From Ascidia mentula (lineage: Eukaryota; Chordata; Ascidiacea; Phlebobranchia; Ascidiidae): DNA of 64,000 nucleotides. Numbering within the stretch: the first letter of the stretch is position 1; every line of letters starts with the position of its first letter. Shown here in pieces: positions 47,153-59,200 of the stretch. The translations under genes were made by a program, and so were the position numbers. The notes under the pieces were generated by a model, which made no database searches, had not been told where the DNA came from, and was given only the letters and a program-made list of their open reading frames with translations. The stretch covers positions 1,803,001-1,867,000 of the forward strand of contig OX387204.1 in assembly GCA_947561715.1 (NCBI GenBank). Reading direction: 5' to 3'.

Positions 47153-50100
47153 TTTGACTTGCTAAATTCTGTATTTCTATAAAAAACAAATAAATAAAAA
47201 TAAATTGCACAACTGTTTTTTATTTTAAACAACTGAGCATTGCATGTAACCACTGCTATAACTGCCGAATAAAACACAACACCTCCAAGGTATTTATAAG
47301 TGACAACAAATCCATAACACGTGTTCCACAGTTGGTAATGTTATCACCCACACAGCACACCTTGCTAAGTCTTACCCCCAACCGTTCTACCACTTTCCCC
47401 GCTGTGAGAGATCTTTAAACAACGCTACCACGAAAACAACGCCACACTAGACCCATTTTCAAAATGCCGCCACACTTTCTGAGTGGCCCAGACTTCTCCC
47501 CCCGCGCCGCGCTGTTCTAATTCTCTTTGTGAGCGCACGCTTTCTCTTTATTCATAAACCCAATGAAGCGTGTCGCCAAGGTGCGTAATGTTCCTTATCT
47601 TGTTAGGCACTGATAAACCAGATTAAGTGAACGCGATCCTATAGAATGCATTGTTTTATTCGTTTATCTTCATCAGGCAATTGTTAGTACACCTGAAAAG
47701 GCTCCTTTGTGCCATTCTCGTGTTTTCGCTTGCATCACATTGTCCACCTGCCACATTCAAATTAGTTCAATAACAAGCGTAAACACAAAACATGTTTACT
47801 ACGTTTTTGTTGTTTTAGCTTCTAGAAATCACCCTTACTAAGCTGCAAATATCCCCAAAACAGTCTTGCGCTATCTCAAGAAAAAATAATTTGTCAAGTT
47901 GATTTAAAAAAATGATTTTTCCTCAATCCAAAAACGCGACATAAATTCTTCTAATTCTACTTCAAGCAAAACTCGAAAAGTGCATTTTTGCATCATGATC
48001 TGACTTTACCCGAGATCGTATACAATTTTTGTGAACGTTCACTAATGTCTGTAACTCAATCGATGCAAGTCAAAATGATTTCCTTGCGGCAAGTTATCCA
48101 GTTTATAACGTCCCCAGGATGTCTGGAAAACGGAACCTGTCGGTAATTTCCTTGCTTGACAAATACAGTCGTGTCTAGAGTAAACAGGCCTTGATTTCTT
48201 GTCCTTGTCAGCGGGACAGGCAAGTACGCAAACTTGGCCAACTGATAACAAAAGGCAGACAGGTCGGCAACATCAGACTGCAAACACAGACGCGATAATC
48301 GACTACTATGATGAAACAAACCGAACTTAATTATGTCACAACCGCCGATTGTTCCAAGTCGAATATGACATAAAGGAAATCTGGATTAGACGCATTTCCT
48401 TAAGACATAACTTCCCAATGCTATTAAGACAAAGTTTTAATAAATATTGTTGACGATTACCCGCCTTTGCGGAGTGATACCCGTTCTCACGACGATCATG
48501 TAATTCATAATCCGAAGAGTTCCGTTTGCTTAATTTATTCTTTTAAACTTTTTGGGATAAATACTATGTCACTGTTACGCACATGTGACAGTGATCAAAC
48601 ACGTTTTTAGTGCGCTATGTCAAATAGGAAAACAATTGCAAAACAGAAAACTGTGGGAAAAATGCTAGAAATGGGTTGAAACGTTGGCAATCACTTTAGT
48701 AAATATCATGTAAAAATTCTTTCATTCACCTTTGAATGTCTCTGTTTTGGATACAAACAGTTTCCAATGTTTATAATTTTAAAAACAGGTTTCTCACAAA
48801 CAGGAAAGGAATAGATAAAATTCGTTACGAAGCGCCGAGTTATCCAGCAGCGCTAAGGAGTTTGTAATTTCCTTCGGCAAACAAACACGCACATCGGAAG
48901 CAATCTAATCTAATAGCAAATAAGTCACTTTCCCCAGCTTTCTAAAATCAATTTGGCCACTTCCCAACTCTTATCACCATTCTGTACGAAAGTTTGAACT
49001 GAATTTAAGACCCTGTGTTTGAATAAGCTGCGGGACCCTGGCGTATTATCTATACCAATCTCTGAACAGCAAAAAACATCCTATGCTTGACTTTGACTCT
49101 GGCTATCATCAGACAAACTGCAGTTTGTAGAACGCATGCTGCACTGCCTACAGTTTGTAAAGACACCAAAAAAGGAAAATCGACACATTCAGAAAATTTT
49201 CTTGCGCAATAATGGAACATACGAAATATTTTTATATTAATTTAATAACTTTCGGACACACGCACTTTCCACACTAGTTTGCAAGCGCGGTTTACATCGG
49301 TCTTATATAGAAGGACAAAAAAAGTACATTTGGCCACTGGCGTCAATTTTCACCCTCCAGAAACACGAAGTCAAACAAAAGTTATTCGCACCTTCCAGTT
49401 TAGCACCAACCCAGTTTTGCACGTCGCAATTTGTTCCTTGACATTACCACTCAGGCAATTATACATATAAACTTCTTAAACGGATACTTAAAAAATTAAA
49501 TATGGATTATTAGAAACATAACTGACGGTTTTAGGCATCTTCAATACAAACAAGATAGCCAATGCAATGGTAGAGTACTTCATACAGACGTTTCGATTGT
49601 TTTCTACAATCATTTTCAATGTAAAATGAACGCGAACCGGCAAAATGACGAGGCGAAATTGTTTGAAGTTCTCTACCATTATATGGGCTATCTTGTTTAT
49701 ATTAAAGGAAATATTAGGCTATGTTGTTTATATTAAAGATTTACTAAACCGTGAATTACGTTCGTAATTGAAAACTTGGTTATGTGAGTCAAAGAAATTA
49801 CAAAGTCAAATTGGACAAGTTATGTAAGTGAATGCCGAATTGTAGGCGAAATACTAATATCAGACACAACATAACGACAATTGACTTAGGTTTTCTCTTA
49901 TATAATTTGTTAAAAAATCTGTTATCAAATTTTTGTTGCCCATCAGACTGTAGGGAGAATTCCTGTACATATTTTATTATAGAGTTTATCTCTTAAGTTT
50001 GCTGAAGTATTCTTCTTATTCCACAACAAATTAATAAACAGTTTTTCAGTTTATTACAAGTGTGAAAAAGGAACAAAAACTGCATTTGGTTGAAAATTGA

Positions 50101-50528
50101 AACGGAATATTTTCCAGCGAAAAAATACTGTTTGCAAAAAACGACCATAAAAAATATATAAAAATGTCAATATAGGCATGGGCTTGTCAGTTACTATAGC
50201 AAGAAAAGTATAAACAGCAAAAGAACTCATATACATTAATTAATATGGACTGTGCTGAATAGTTATCGGTAAGAACAAATTTATCATCATAATGAATGTT
50301 GTGAAAACGAGTTTTAGAAAAATGCGTAGAAAAAAAAACACATGAAAAAACAGATCAATCTCGGAGCAACATTACATGTTCATCTTTCCTGTTCCAGGAC
50401 AATATCAGCTCTGCGCCATCCTTGGGACTTCTTCCACCTTTTTCCTCTCTTCCAACATCTCCCCAACAGCATAATCGAATGTTACACCACTATAGTGCCG
50501 TATTACGTCACAATCGTCCCCAACGACG
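47153..50528. other. Intergenic between DEPDC1-like and aquaporin
   Basis: It begins with the DEPDC1-like promoter region; 47.3-47.6 kb is richer in C and contains GCCGCC- and CGCGCC-type sequence. It ends with the aquaporin 3' UTR (rc AATAAA near 50050). Minus-strand ORFs at 48.04-48.32 kb are short and unrecognised. A hairpin plus GAAACGTC motif at 49588-49617 is listed separately. Confidence 0.5.
49588..49617 (-). repeat. Hairpin followed by GAAACGTC (repeat remnant)
   Basis: On the minus strand GATTGT-AGAAA-ACAATC forms a perfect 6-bp stem with a 5-base loop and runs straight into GAAACGTCTG. The order stem then GAAAC resembles the second half of a hammerhead core, but the first core (CUGAUGA) is not present. 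It is probably a fragment of a dispersed repeat. Confidence 0.4.
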
Positions 50529-53500
50529 TCACAATATACTGTTGTCGATTAGAGCGTCGGAGCTGTGGGTAAACGGCTCGCTGACGCTCAGCGTCCTGAA
50601 TACGCTCGATGGCGTTGCTATGCGACCCAACGGGTCGGTAGGGGTCCGAGGAGTAAGGGGAATCCCGCATGCTGTGTTGGGGCGCGGGGTGGGTCGAGTA
50701 TTTATCCGGCTGGCGGTGACTGACGTAACAGGCGCCCCTGAGGACGGGGGGTAGCGGAGGGGTTGCAAATTCATGTTGGGACGCCTGGTCGACGAAGGAA
50801 GGGTCTGGTGACGTTGTACGGGGCGTGTATGGGGCGTGGCATTGAGTTCTTGCTGCACGTACTGCCGTAAACGCGGAGTGGCCGGTTGGGCAAGAAGGGT
50901 GTGGTTGCCTGCTTGATTAACGTTATTGATGTGGCCTGGCGCCACAATTATGCGGTCGTCGCTGTGATTTGATGACGTAATTGGTTGATGATGCGTTTCT
51001 ACATGGTTGAGTGGCGCCAGCTCGGTGAGCTCTTGGTCGCTTTGCACGGATTCACCTAAAAAAACATGTACTGTGAATAAATGAATGCATATTATGACGT
51101 AACATAAACTGAAAGTTTAATTTATATGAAAAGTTAATGCATTCATATCTCGCTAATCCGGAAAACTTTGTTTTATAACGTCGGAATAGCGGGGTATCCG
51201 GATAAACTAAATCGGAAATATGCAAGTGGTGAAAAGCACGGAAAAAAATTGTTTCTGGAAGGTTTGCATTAGGTAGCGGGGTTTCCGGATGTACTGGTTC
51301 GGATTACCGAGGTCCGACGGTATTAGATTTTTTTACATTGGAAACATTTATATCACAAGTTCTTCTATTCACCTTCTCCACTTCTTCCCGATGCTGTTAG
51401 TTTTCTGCTACGTGGACTTTTGGGTGATACGTCAAATACTTGTGTGTAAAGGATCGCACCAATAACGCAACCGGTAAGGGGACCAGCGACGTAAACCTTG
51501 CAACAGAAATGGGATATTGTTAAAACGTTTTTAAAACTTTCGCGATGAAATAAGGTTCTAGTTATTATTATTAAGAATACAGTGAGTGTGAAGACATAAA
51601 TGAACTTTTTAACTTATTCGCAAACATTATGAAAAGAAGCCAAATATTGGCCATTTAAAAATATATTTAGAAGCCATTTAACAGGCTACATAAAAACAAC
51701 ATATTATTTTAACGCAGATATGTAATTTGTAAATCAATATCAGTTTTAAAACCTCAATATGCATAATTTACTCACCCATAAGTTGGACCAATGCTTGGAA
51801 AGTACGGCTGGCGGTATCGACCTGGCCGGATTCATGCTCGATCCACTTAAACGTCCCTAAAATTGGAAATAATTTAGCTATCTGTTTTTGTTTTTAGGAA
51901 ACTAAAACTCTACTGGTTAAAATGAAAATGTCACCATTCTTTAAATGTTCACCTTTGTACTCTCATCCACTTTACGTCATTAATTAAGCGCCTTTTGCAA
52001 CTGACAAAAATCACAGACTTACCGCCCACAAACAGTTGGCCAGGTAGGCAATGCCCACTGGAAGCGCCGAAGAGCCGAGTTGGGATCTGCTCGTTGCGTA
52101 CGTTGCCAACCACGTGACCGTGAGTATGACCGTCTGCATAATCTCGATCCCGAAACCCTGAAGTGGCTGCAAGGCCTCGTGGAGTTGCGAAACCGAGTTG
52201 AGTTGTTGGGATGGACTTGGTATCATCCTGGTGAAAAACAGGGTAAAGGTCAACTTTGAAACACTGAAGTGAACGTAATTAGAAAGAAAACAGGGAACCC
52301 GCGTACACGAGTGCACACTGTTTTGACCTACAAGTTCCAATCAATGCAACAGGGACTATATAACCCTATAAGTTGAAAGAATGTGCACTAATGTCTGTAG
52401 CTCTTAATGATTATTGTGGCTCTTTTGTTTATAAGACAGAACAAGTTAACTAGAAAGGGTATGAAAACAGTTCTGTCACAATCCCTCGCCTTTGTTAAGC
52501 GTTTCAAACGAAACGAAAGCTGGATTCTAATTTCTTTTCAGAAGTGCTCTCACTACACGACTGCTGGTGCAAACCAACGAATTAAACAAATGAAATGCGG
52601 AATAACTTCTAAAACCGGATTCGGATGAACTGCAGTGTGTGAAAGTTTTTGACACTAACGACGATCCATCAAACTTTCGACAAACGAGCAACAATTCAAA
52701 TAAACATAAGCGAGTTGTTACGAAAAACTTCCCGAGAGGAATACAAAACAACGCTATTAGTCCCACTTCCACAATGCTTATGCACACAACGCACATTCGA
52801 TAGTAAACAATCGTTTACCGTCCATTAATCGGCAATCCATTGTTTACGTCACACCTCTTTTTGTTTACGTCAAATAAGTGTAACTTTTAGAGCGATTGTA
52901 CGTAACAAACTATTTTTAAGTAATGACTAGGATGTTATACATCAGACATTTTGTCAAAATGAATGCTGTTGGTCGTGTGTTTACTTGTAAATTTTGCTTT
53001 GATGTTTTTTGAATTGAATTACAACTACTAAGTACTGCAGTTATTAAAGTCATAACAAAGGTACTTTCAACTAAGTGCATTAAAACGGTCTCGCCCATGG
53101 CGTTTAATTGGCATAAAGATAAATAAATTTTTTTCATACTGCAAACAACTGAAGCATGCTTTAAAAGAGTTATGAGTGATTGTATTGTTAGGAGTGTATA
53201 TCAGGACTTTAATACTCCACCACCTCACAAACGACAACATCAACTTCCTTAACTCCTGAACGCACTCGGGTGTGACGGACAAAATACCACGTGACCGGTG
53301 GTCGGAAAGCTTCGAACACAAACAAGAAAATCCGCTTCGAGAGGAAAATACTTGAGTGCTCTTTCCGGAGTCGAGTGCAAACGACTGTTGCGTCATAAAG
53401 AGGATTGCCTTACGTCGGGAGTGGTCGCCACTGCCTTTGGTCAGCTACACGTTTTACCCTTGACCTTTACTATGTCACACTCTTTGACCTATTGCGTGGA

Positions 53501-55684
53501 AGCCGGATCCTGAGCTTTTAAATGGTTTTTGTGTGTAGTTTTGCAAGAGAACTCGTGACCCACACACTTCGATTACGATTTCCCTTAATTTTTGGCGTTT
53601 AAACATATTTTTCAATCTGATCCGTGGCCCAGTCGAGAATTGCGCTATAGTCCACTGCTTGAGATACACCAGCAATATAATATCATAGATTGGGGCAGTT
53701 TTAGGGGTAAATATTTTGCCTTAATGGCGTTCCACAAAGCATAACAATCGCATCTTTAGTAAACATTTTGCTCTCTCTCCGTTTTGCACGAACTTAAACC
53801 AAGTTACCGTGCTAATACGGAGTCGATGCAGCCTTGCGGCTCAAGCAAATCCCAAACTATGCTGCAACAATGGACCCCATAACTCCATGAAAACCTCACA
53901 GGTGCAGATTTAACCGCAAATAGCTTGTAGGTGCGATCGTGTTACCAAGCAACTACAACGACAGTCGACTGGCTCTCAAAGAAACTAACCTGAACAAATG
54001 CCTGTGGGTTTACGAGACTCTATGTCAGGCAGGGATATTTTGGTATCGTTGGTGGTTTTAAAGCCAGATAGAGTGGCATTTGTGCTGGTTTTTACAATCT
54101 ACAAGCAACGTCGATATGGGATAAAGAATACACGCCATACTCCAGGATATATTAGTTTTACCCATATGTAGTGGGACATGTACGACCAAAAAGTTGCCTA
54201 TATGCATTTCTTATGTGCAAGCACTGAGCCAAGACCAGTATATAAGCTTACTGATGTCGAATAATGCAATTTTTTAAATTCGTTAAATACATTATGTGAC
54301 AACGTACTCCTCCAGGTCATGCATGCATGAAGCGCGCAGTACACAACAGGTTGAAACCACTAAAATCCCAAAGCTTAACCAAATGCTCTCTTTAATACGG
54401 CCGAAACTGTAGAAAACATCCGGATACGATACAACGGAAAAGCGACGACACCGGGAAAACTTTGACCACAGTCCAAGGCGCATATAAATGGAGTTGTCTG
54501 GTTCACCACAAGATTATGTCTTATCTACCAGATAGCGAGTTACCGCGCATTCCTCGCGAGTGACTGATCATGCGCGACAAAAGACCCAAGGTTACCGTGG
54601 CAACCAGCAATTTGCGTCAATCAGGGTAGGAGTATGATGACCCAGAAATATTCGCAAAATGTAGCAACCAGTCGAGTTTGAGATATGATCGCGCGCAAGC
54701 AAAGACTTCGCAGGAGGAGCTCCTTTAAGTTACGCGAGGACAAATCAAGCGACTACGGTTTTTCCCAGCCATGGGCAAGCGTTTTCCAAGGCACTAACCC
54801 GAAAATCGCCATATGGTAACCATATTCAAATTTTACAGTACAATGCAAAGCAGCCTCACCCGTAGCACAATGCCACTGCGCTGAATGACCCGGTCATCTG
54901 GGCCATCGCGTACATGGCGGCCTTGAGGGGCGTCACGTGGCCCGCTATTACCATGGCAACGGATACCGCCGGATTCATGTGCCCACCGCTGATGTGCTCG
55001 AAGCACTGGATCAGCGTGGCGTAGGCCAGAGCGATTCCCACGCTGGTCTGAAGACAAAGACAAAACATGTTATGACTTTGTATAACAGTGTGGTGTGTTA
55101 GCTTTCATAAGGAATGCATTAAAAAATAGTGAAATAAATAGTAAACTTTCCTACATGTGAAGCCATCTGGCAATGTTAATATTTACCTGCAGGTCTTCTT
55201 TTCCTGACAATTCGCCTCTTCTGCCCTCTGCAAAGCTTTCTCCTGAAGAAAGATACAGGAGCAGGTTAAGTAAGTGCTGGCAAAAGCTTTGGGAGAAAAA
55301 TTGGAAAAAAAAGTATTATTCTTGCCAATGGCACAACTACGATATGAACGGCTACTTTTACTTAGCAGTTCCATTGACAGAAAATAACACTTCAGGTAAC
55401 GCCAAACAATCTAACTCTTAACCATTTATCGCCCAGGGAAAATGTTTTAACAATCTAATCTACGTTCCGAAGCCCTCACCATTTGTTCCGTGAGGCATCA
55501 TATTAGTGATGCAAACAATGAACATGAAAATGAAAGTGGCCAAAAATTCCGCGGCCGTCGACCTCCAAAGATCAACGTCACGGAGCTGACGTTTCGCGCA
55601 CTGTAGCGCCCACTCGCGTCTGCTCATTCCTCCTGGACGCTTCTCGAGGACGTGATCAGCCACGTGATGCTTCGAGTGTCCCAT
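50529..55684 (-). CDS. Aquaporin, classical (AQP4-like) water channel with long C-terminal tail, 461 aa
   Basis: Seven coding exons: 55684-55480, 55242-55187, 55047-54860, 52227-52023, 51856-51776, 51496-51373 and 51055-50529, all GT-AG. The 56-nt second exon is needed to keep phase. The N-terminal cytosolic part (MGHSKHHVADHVLEKRPGG) precedes helix 1 (AAEFLATFIFMFIVCI). The first NPA box is HISGGHMNPAVSVA (Asn112); the second is LSGSSMNPARSIPPAV (Asn227, selectivity-filter Arg230). The last helix follows in YVAGPLTGCVIGAILYTQVF. The second exon lengthens extracellular loop A with a polar insert (GESFAEGRRGELSGKEDLQ). Residues from about 287 to 461 are an unstructured Ser/Thr/Pro/Arg-rich tail, much longer than in ordinary aquaporins. 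Family role: water transport in the plasma membrane. Assignment within the AQP0/1/4/big-brain group is tentative. Confidence 0.93.
51140..51325. mobile_element. Tigger/pogo-type MITE in aquaporin intron 6
   Basis: The left part has TCTCGCTAATCCGGAAAAC and GCGGGGTATCCGGAT. The right part has GCGGGGTTTCCGGAT and GGTTCGGATTACCGAGGTC, an imperfect inverse of the left. AATCCG/ACCTCGG ends of this kind are typical of Tigger-like DNA transposons. The arms have diverged, so this is an old copy; its exact limits are uncertain. Confidence 0.5.
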
Positions 55685-56102
55685 CACCTGTAAAAGCGCC
55701 TTTCGTTATTTGTGACGTACAACATATGGGAATTGTTTGTGGGGCTTTACGTTCTAAACATGCAGGACTCCCAAGACCAACGTACGTTTTTCTGCCGTCT
55801 TTCAAAAGGCATATATAGTTTATATTTTAACATAATATTTTGTTAGTGAAAATATTATAAAAAAAACAACTTTTCCAGCGCTTTTTTTCATTGTCTTCGC
55901 CCAGCAAAAACGTATTTTACCGGACACACAAATTGTGTACACCGACGTACCAAATATACATAATAAGATCTTAAGTGATTACGCATTATCGCTGTTGATC
56001 AGGGGAAAGAAGTTCTTCTATATTTAGTCAGCAATGTGAATCGTCTCATTTTTTTCAAATTTATCACATAAATGCAAATGCGCGATTTGAAAAGGTTCTT
56101 AC

Positions 56103-56230
56103 CGACAAGTTCGAAGCACCGGAGTTTGTGGAGTTTTTGTTGCTAAATTCAGTCTTGACGGCGAAAGTTAATCCTTCTATAATCCACTGTTGGATAAACT
56201 CTCATGTCCAGCTCACTCAAGCGTGACGGT
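56103..56230 (-). other. Probable 5' leader exon of the aquaporin gene
   Basis: A donor (TCG then GTAAGA) at 56102 would splice to the acceptor TTACAG at 55688, three bases before the aquaporin ATG. Joined, the frame upstream of the ATG is open back to a TGA at about 56205 with no other in-frame ATG, so the ATG at 55684 remains the start. The exon holds an 18-codon upstream ORF (56205-56149). The transcription start is not identified; the left and right limits of the exon are partly assumed. Confidence 0.4.
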
Positions 56231-59200
56231 ATTAACGTTCCAGTGAAATTCTTTAACGACCGTTTTTAGATACACGCCTACTGTATTGTCCTAAACCGAA
56301 CAAAGAATATATTCAACAATAGTCCAAAATACGATGTTTTTCATCAAAGAACATCATACAAGTAGTTCCGTTCCAATTATAATTTTGCGTAACAGACGAT
56401 GCTAACTTTTCTTTTTGCTACATTTTCAACTTCAAGTTGCTGAGCATCGCATGGAACCTTTTAACCGTGAGTGTGCCAACCCTATCGCATTGCATCGGCG
56501 GCACAACTGCGCGGCCCTGGTTCATCCACGATCCAGAAAGATAACCATCAATCTTACAAGCAGGGAAAAGTTGAATGCCAGCACTTATCAACGTTCTTTC
56601 ACCCCGAACAGTAGTATCTAAGCAGACGAACAAGAGCTTAAGCAGCATTGAAGCCGGGTAGCGCCATCAGTCAGCACTCTATCACGCTCCGTTGACTGCC
56701 ACCAGCCACAGCAATGCGTAAAGACAGGAAATGAAGGCAGGTTCGAGGCGCGCATGCACTTAAGACCCCTTTAGAGCGTCAAGTTTTTGTCTAAAGGTGA
56801 TCCTGAAATCTTGGTACAGACTTCTGGGAAGAATATTGTCAAACCTGCAGTATGCACTATATATACTGTATAAACGACGGCTTAAACGCATCTGATCTGC
56901 CAACTTGGTGTTTAGTGTTAGCCACAATAATAACCGGCAATGAACGCTTCACTATCAATATACAGTATGTAGTTGTTCCGAAATCTGCCTTTCAACTGCC
57001 AATACCTTTATCTCACATACAAGATGCTGTGAAAAAACAAGTGTCCTGCTGACAAGTTTGTACCACGCTGTTTCTATATACGAAGCTTCTTTGTGCCTGG
57101 AAAGTTATGCGGGACCATTGTACCGACGGTAATGCGAGTAAGGTCCAGGTCACAGTTTCACATTTCAATGAAAATGTTACCATTATCTGGTCCTGGTCCA
57201 TTCCACTAGTATTGATTAACCGACAACCTAACAAACAACTTACGTAACAATGGGTCGTCGCGCGTAACACTAACAAGCGAACAATCCAACTTCGCTTCAC
57301 ATTTAATAAACCAACGTTCCTAGGGCAGTCCGAGACGAATTCCACAATAAAACAATTAAATCGCGCGCGCATGAAAGTTTTTAGAACAAAGGCGGTCCCG
57401 ACCATTGCGCAGTCGGGTGCTACGGGCGACGCCTTGGGGCAAAATAATGAGAAATTAAACAATTTCAGTTATGACATAAAAACACACATATTCTCCCTTG
57501 CCATTATGAGCGCCCACTTTGGATATTATAAAGAAGTCAAAAATTACACTGCCTGACGGTCTGTTGCAATCTGCTTTAAGAACGTTTAACAAGCTTTTAT
57601 GAGTTTCAAACAAAAAACAATACAATTATTGCATGCTCGATTTTGAAACCTGCACGATATTGCAAAGTGTCTTTCGGCCCAAAGGGTCTTTCGAGTCATT
57701 TCCATCTCTTTCGAGTTTTTTACATCAAATCTGAAACTACGGTAACACACCCAAGCACGTCTGTCATGTTTCAGAAAGGTGACAAACAGAGTAATCTTTC
57801 GCGCAGCAATTGTTGACCTTGGCGATTCTCGTCACTCAGTAACGCTCTTATCACACAGGCAGATAAAATCCTATCGCAAACTGACAAAAAAATCAATTGC
57901 ACAAACACTCAGCTCAAACCAAGGCGATTAAAAAACCGTCCCCATTTCTTCAAACAGAGCCTCGCAACGATTGAAATGTTCAACACGTATCGCATACGAT
58001 GATCAGTTATTTTTTTCTACAGCAACGTGAAAGAAATGTCTTGGTCTTAACTGTTTTCAACATTATCTCCAATACTGCAACCAACTGAACGTTTCGTTGT
58101 TTATTGAAGTGAATAAACTTGATTTTCTCTTTCTTCACTAACAAAATACATGGCACGTGCCTCTGTTGATCACACTCCCACATGCTGCTACATACTCTCA
58201 TACGATATGACTGAACCGAACACAGCAGTCGGTGCTCTACCACAAAAGACCATTTTCTTCTCGCGCCCGACATGGTTGATTGGAGACGTCACGCTCCATT
58301 TGACGCATAGTCTAAACACAACCGAGTTTTTGGCAAACTTCCTCAAACCTCTTGAAATTGTCTCTGTTGGTTCGTGTGCGTCGCGGTTTCTGTTTCACTT
58401 TTCACTAACAAGTGAAATGAGTATGTGGGACTTTAAATTGTAAAACAAGCTTGATACATAAGGCGTGAAGGCTTTCACTTTTCAGTCAAAGATGCCAGAG
58501 TGCAGTATAGTTTTTAACTCATGATATTGCAGCGCATAATAACTACACCCACGAATAGCTGATCACTAAAGACAAACACAAACCTATTTCAGTTTCTTCT
58601 CCTATACCCAGAGCATTCATACTTATTGTTAAACACATTCGGAATCAACGTGAGCTATTAGAGGCGCAGAGGCAGAAGGCAAACAGAGAAGCGAAATTAA
58701 AGGCGCCCTGGCAAAATCATTAGGATTCATACGAGGGTTGGGCAAACAAAATGCGAGCGAGTCATATTATTAAGCTGACGTCATGTTCCTAAAATGGGCG
58801 CCTGTAAATTTGATCAATTGGAATTCCTTTGTAATATTAACTATTACCCACAAAGTGTAGGGAATTAATTGTAAATGTTCATTCAATTTCACGGCCTTCA
58901 AACTTACTGACGGAAACAATAGGACTTTGCAACTTATGCAAGATAAAGTCGTCACGCCAAAGTTTTCCTTTACAAGATTAAGACGCCCTTTACCCTATCT
59001 ACTGGAATACACATCTTCACGCTTGTTGTTACGAAACGAAATTAATCAAAACGGTGCCAGAGAATGTACCAGGTTCATATGAGTTCACTGATAACAATTC
59101 GTTTGTATAACTTCAGAAATACAACATGTATGGCCCGTTTAGCAGGCTCTTTTTAGACGCTGCCATGGTATTAAATCGTCCAAGGGTAACCAGAACGACT

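Noticed and set aside
48042-48319. Two overlapping minus-strand ORFs in the DEPDC1-aquaporin gap
   Set aside because: Neither is recognisable and they compete for the same bases in different frames.
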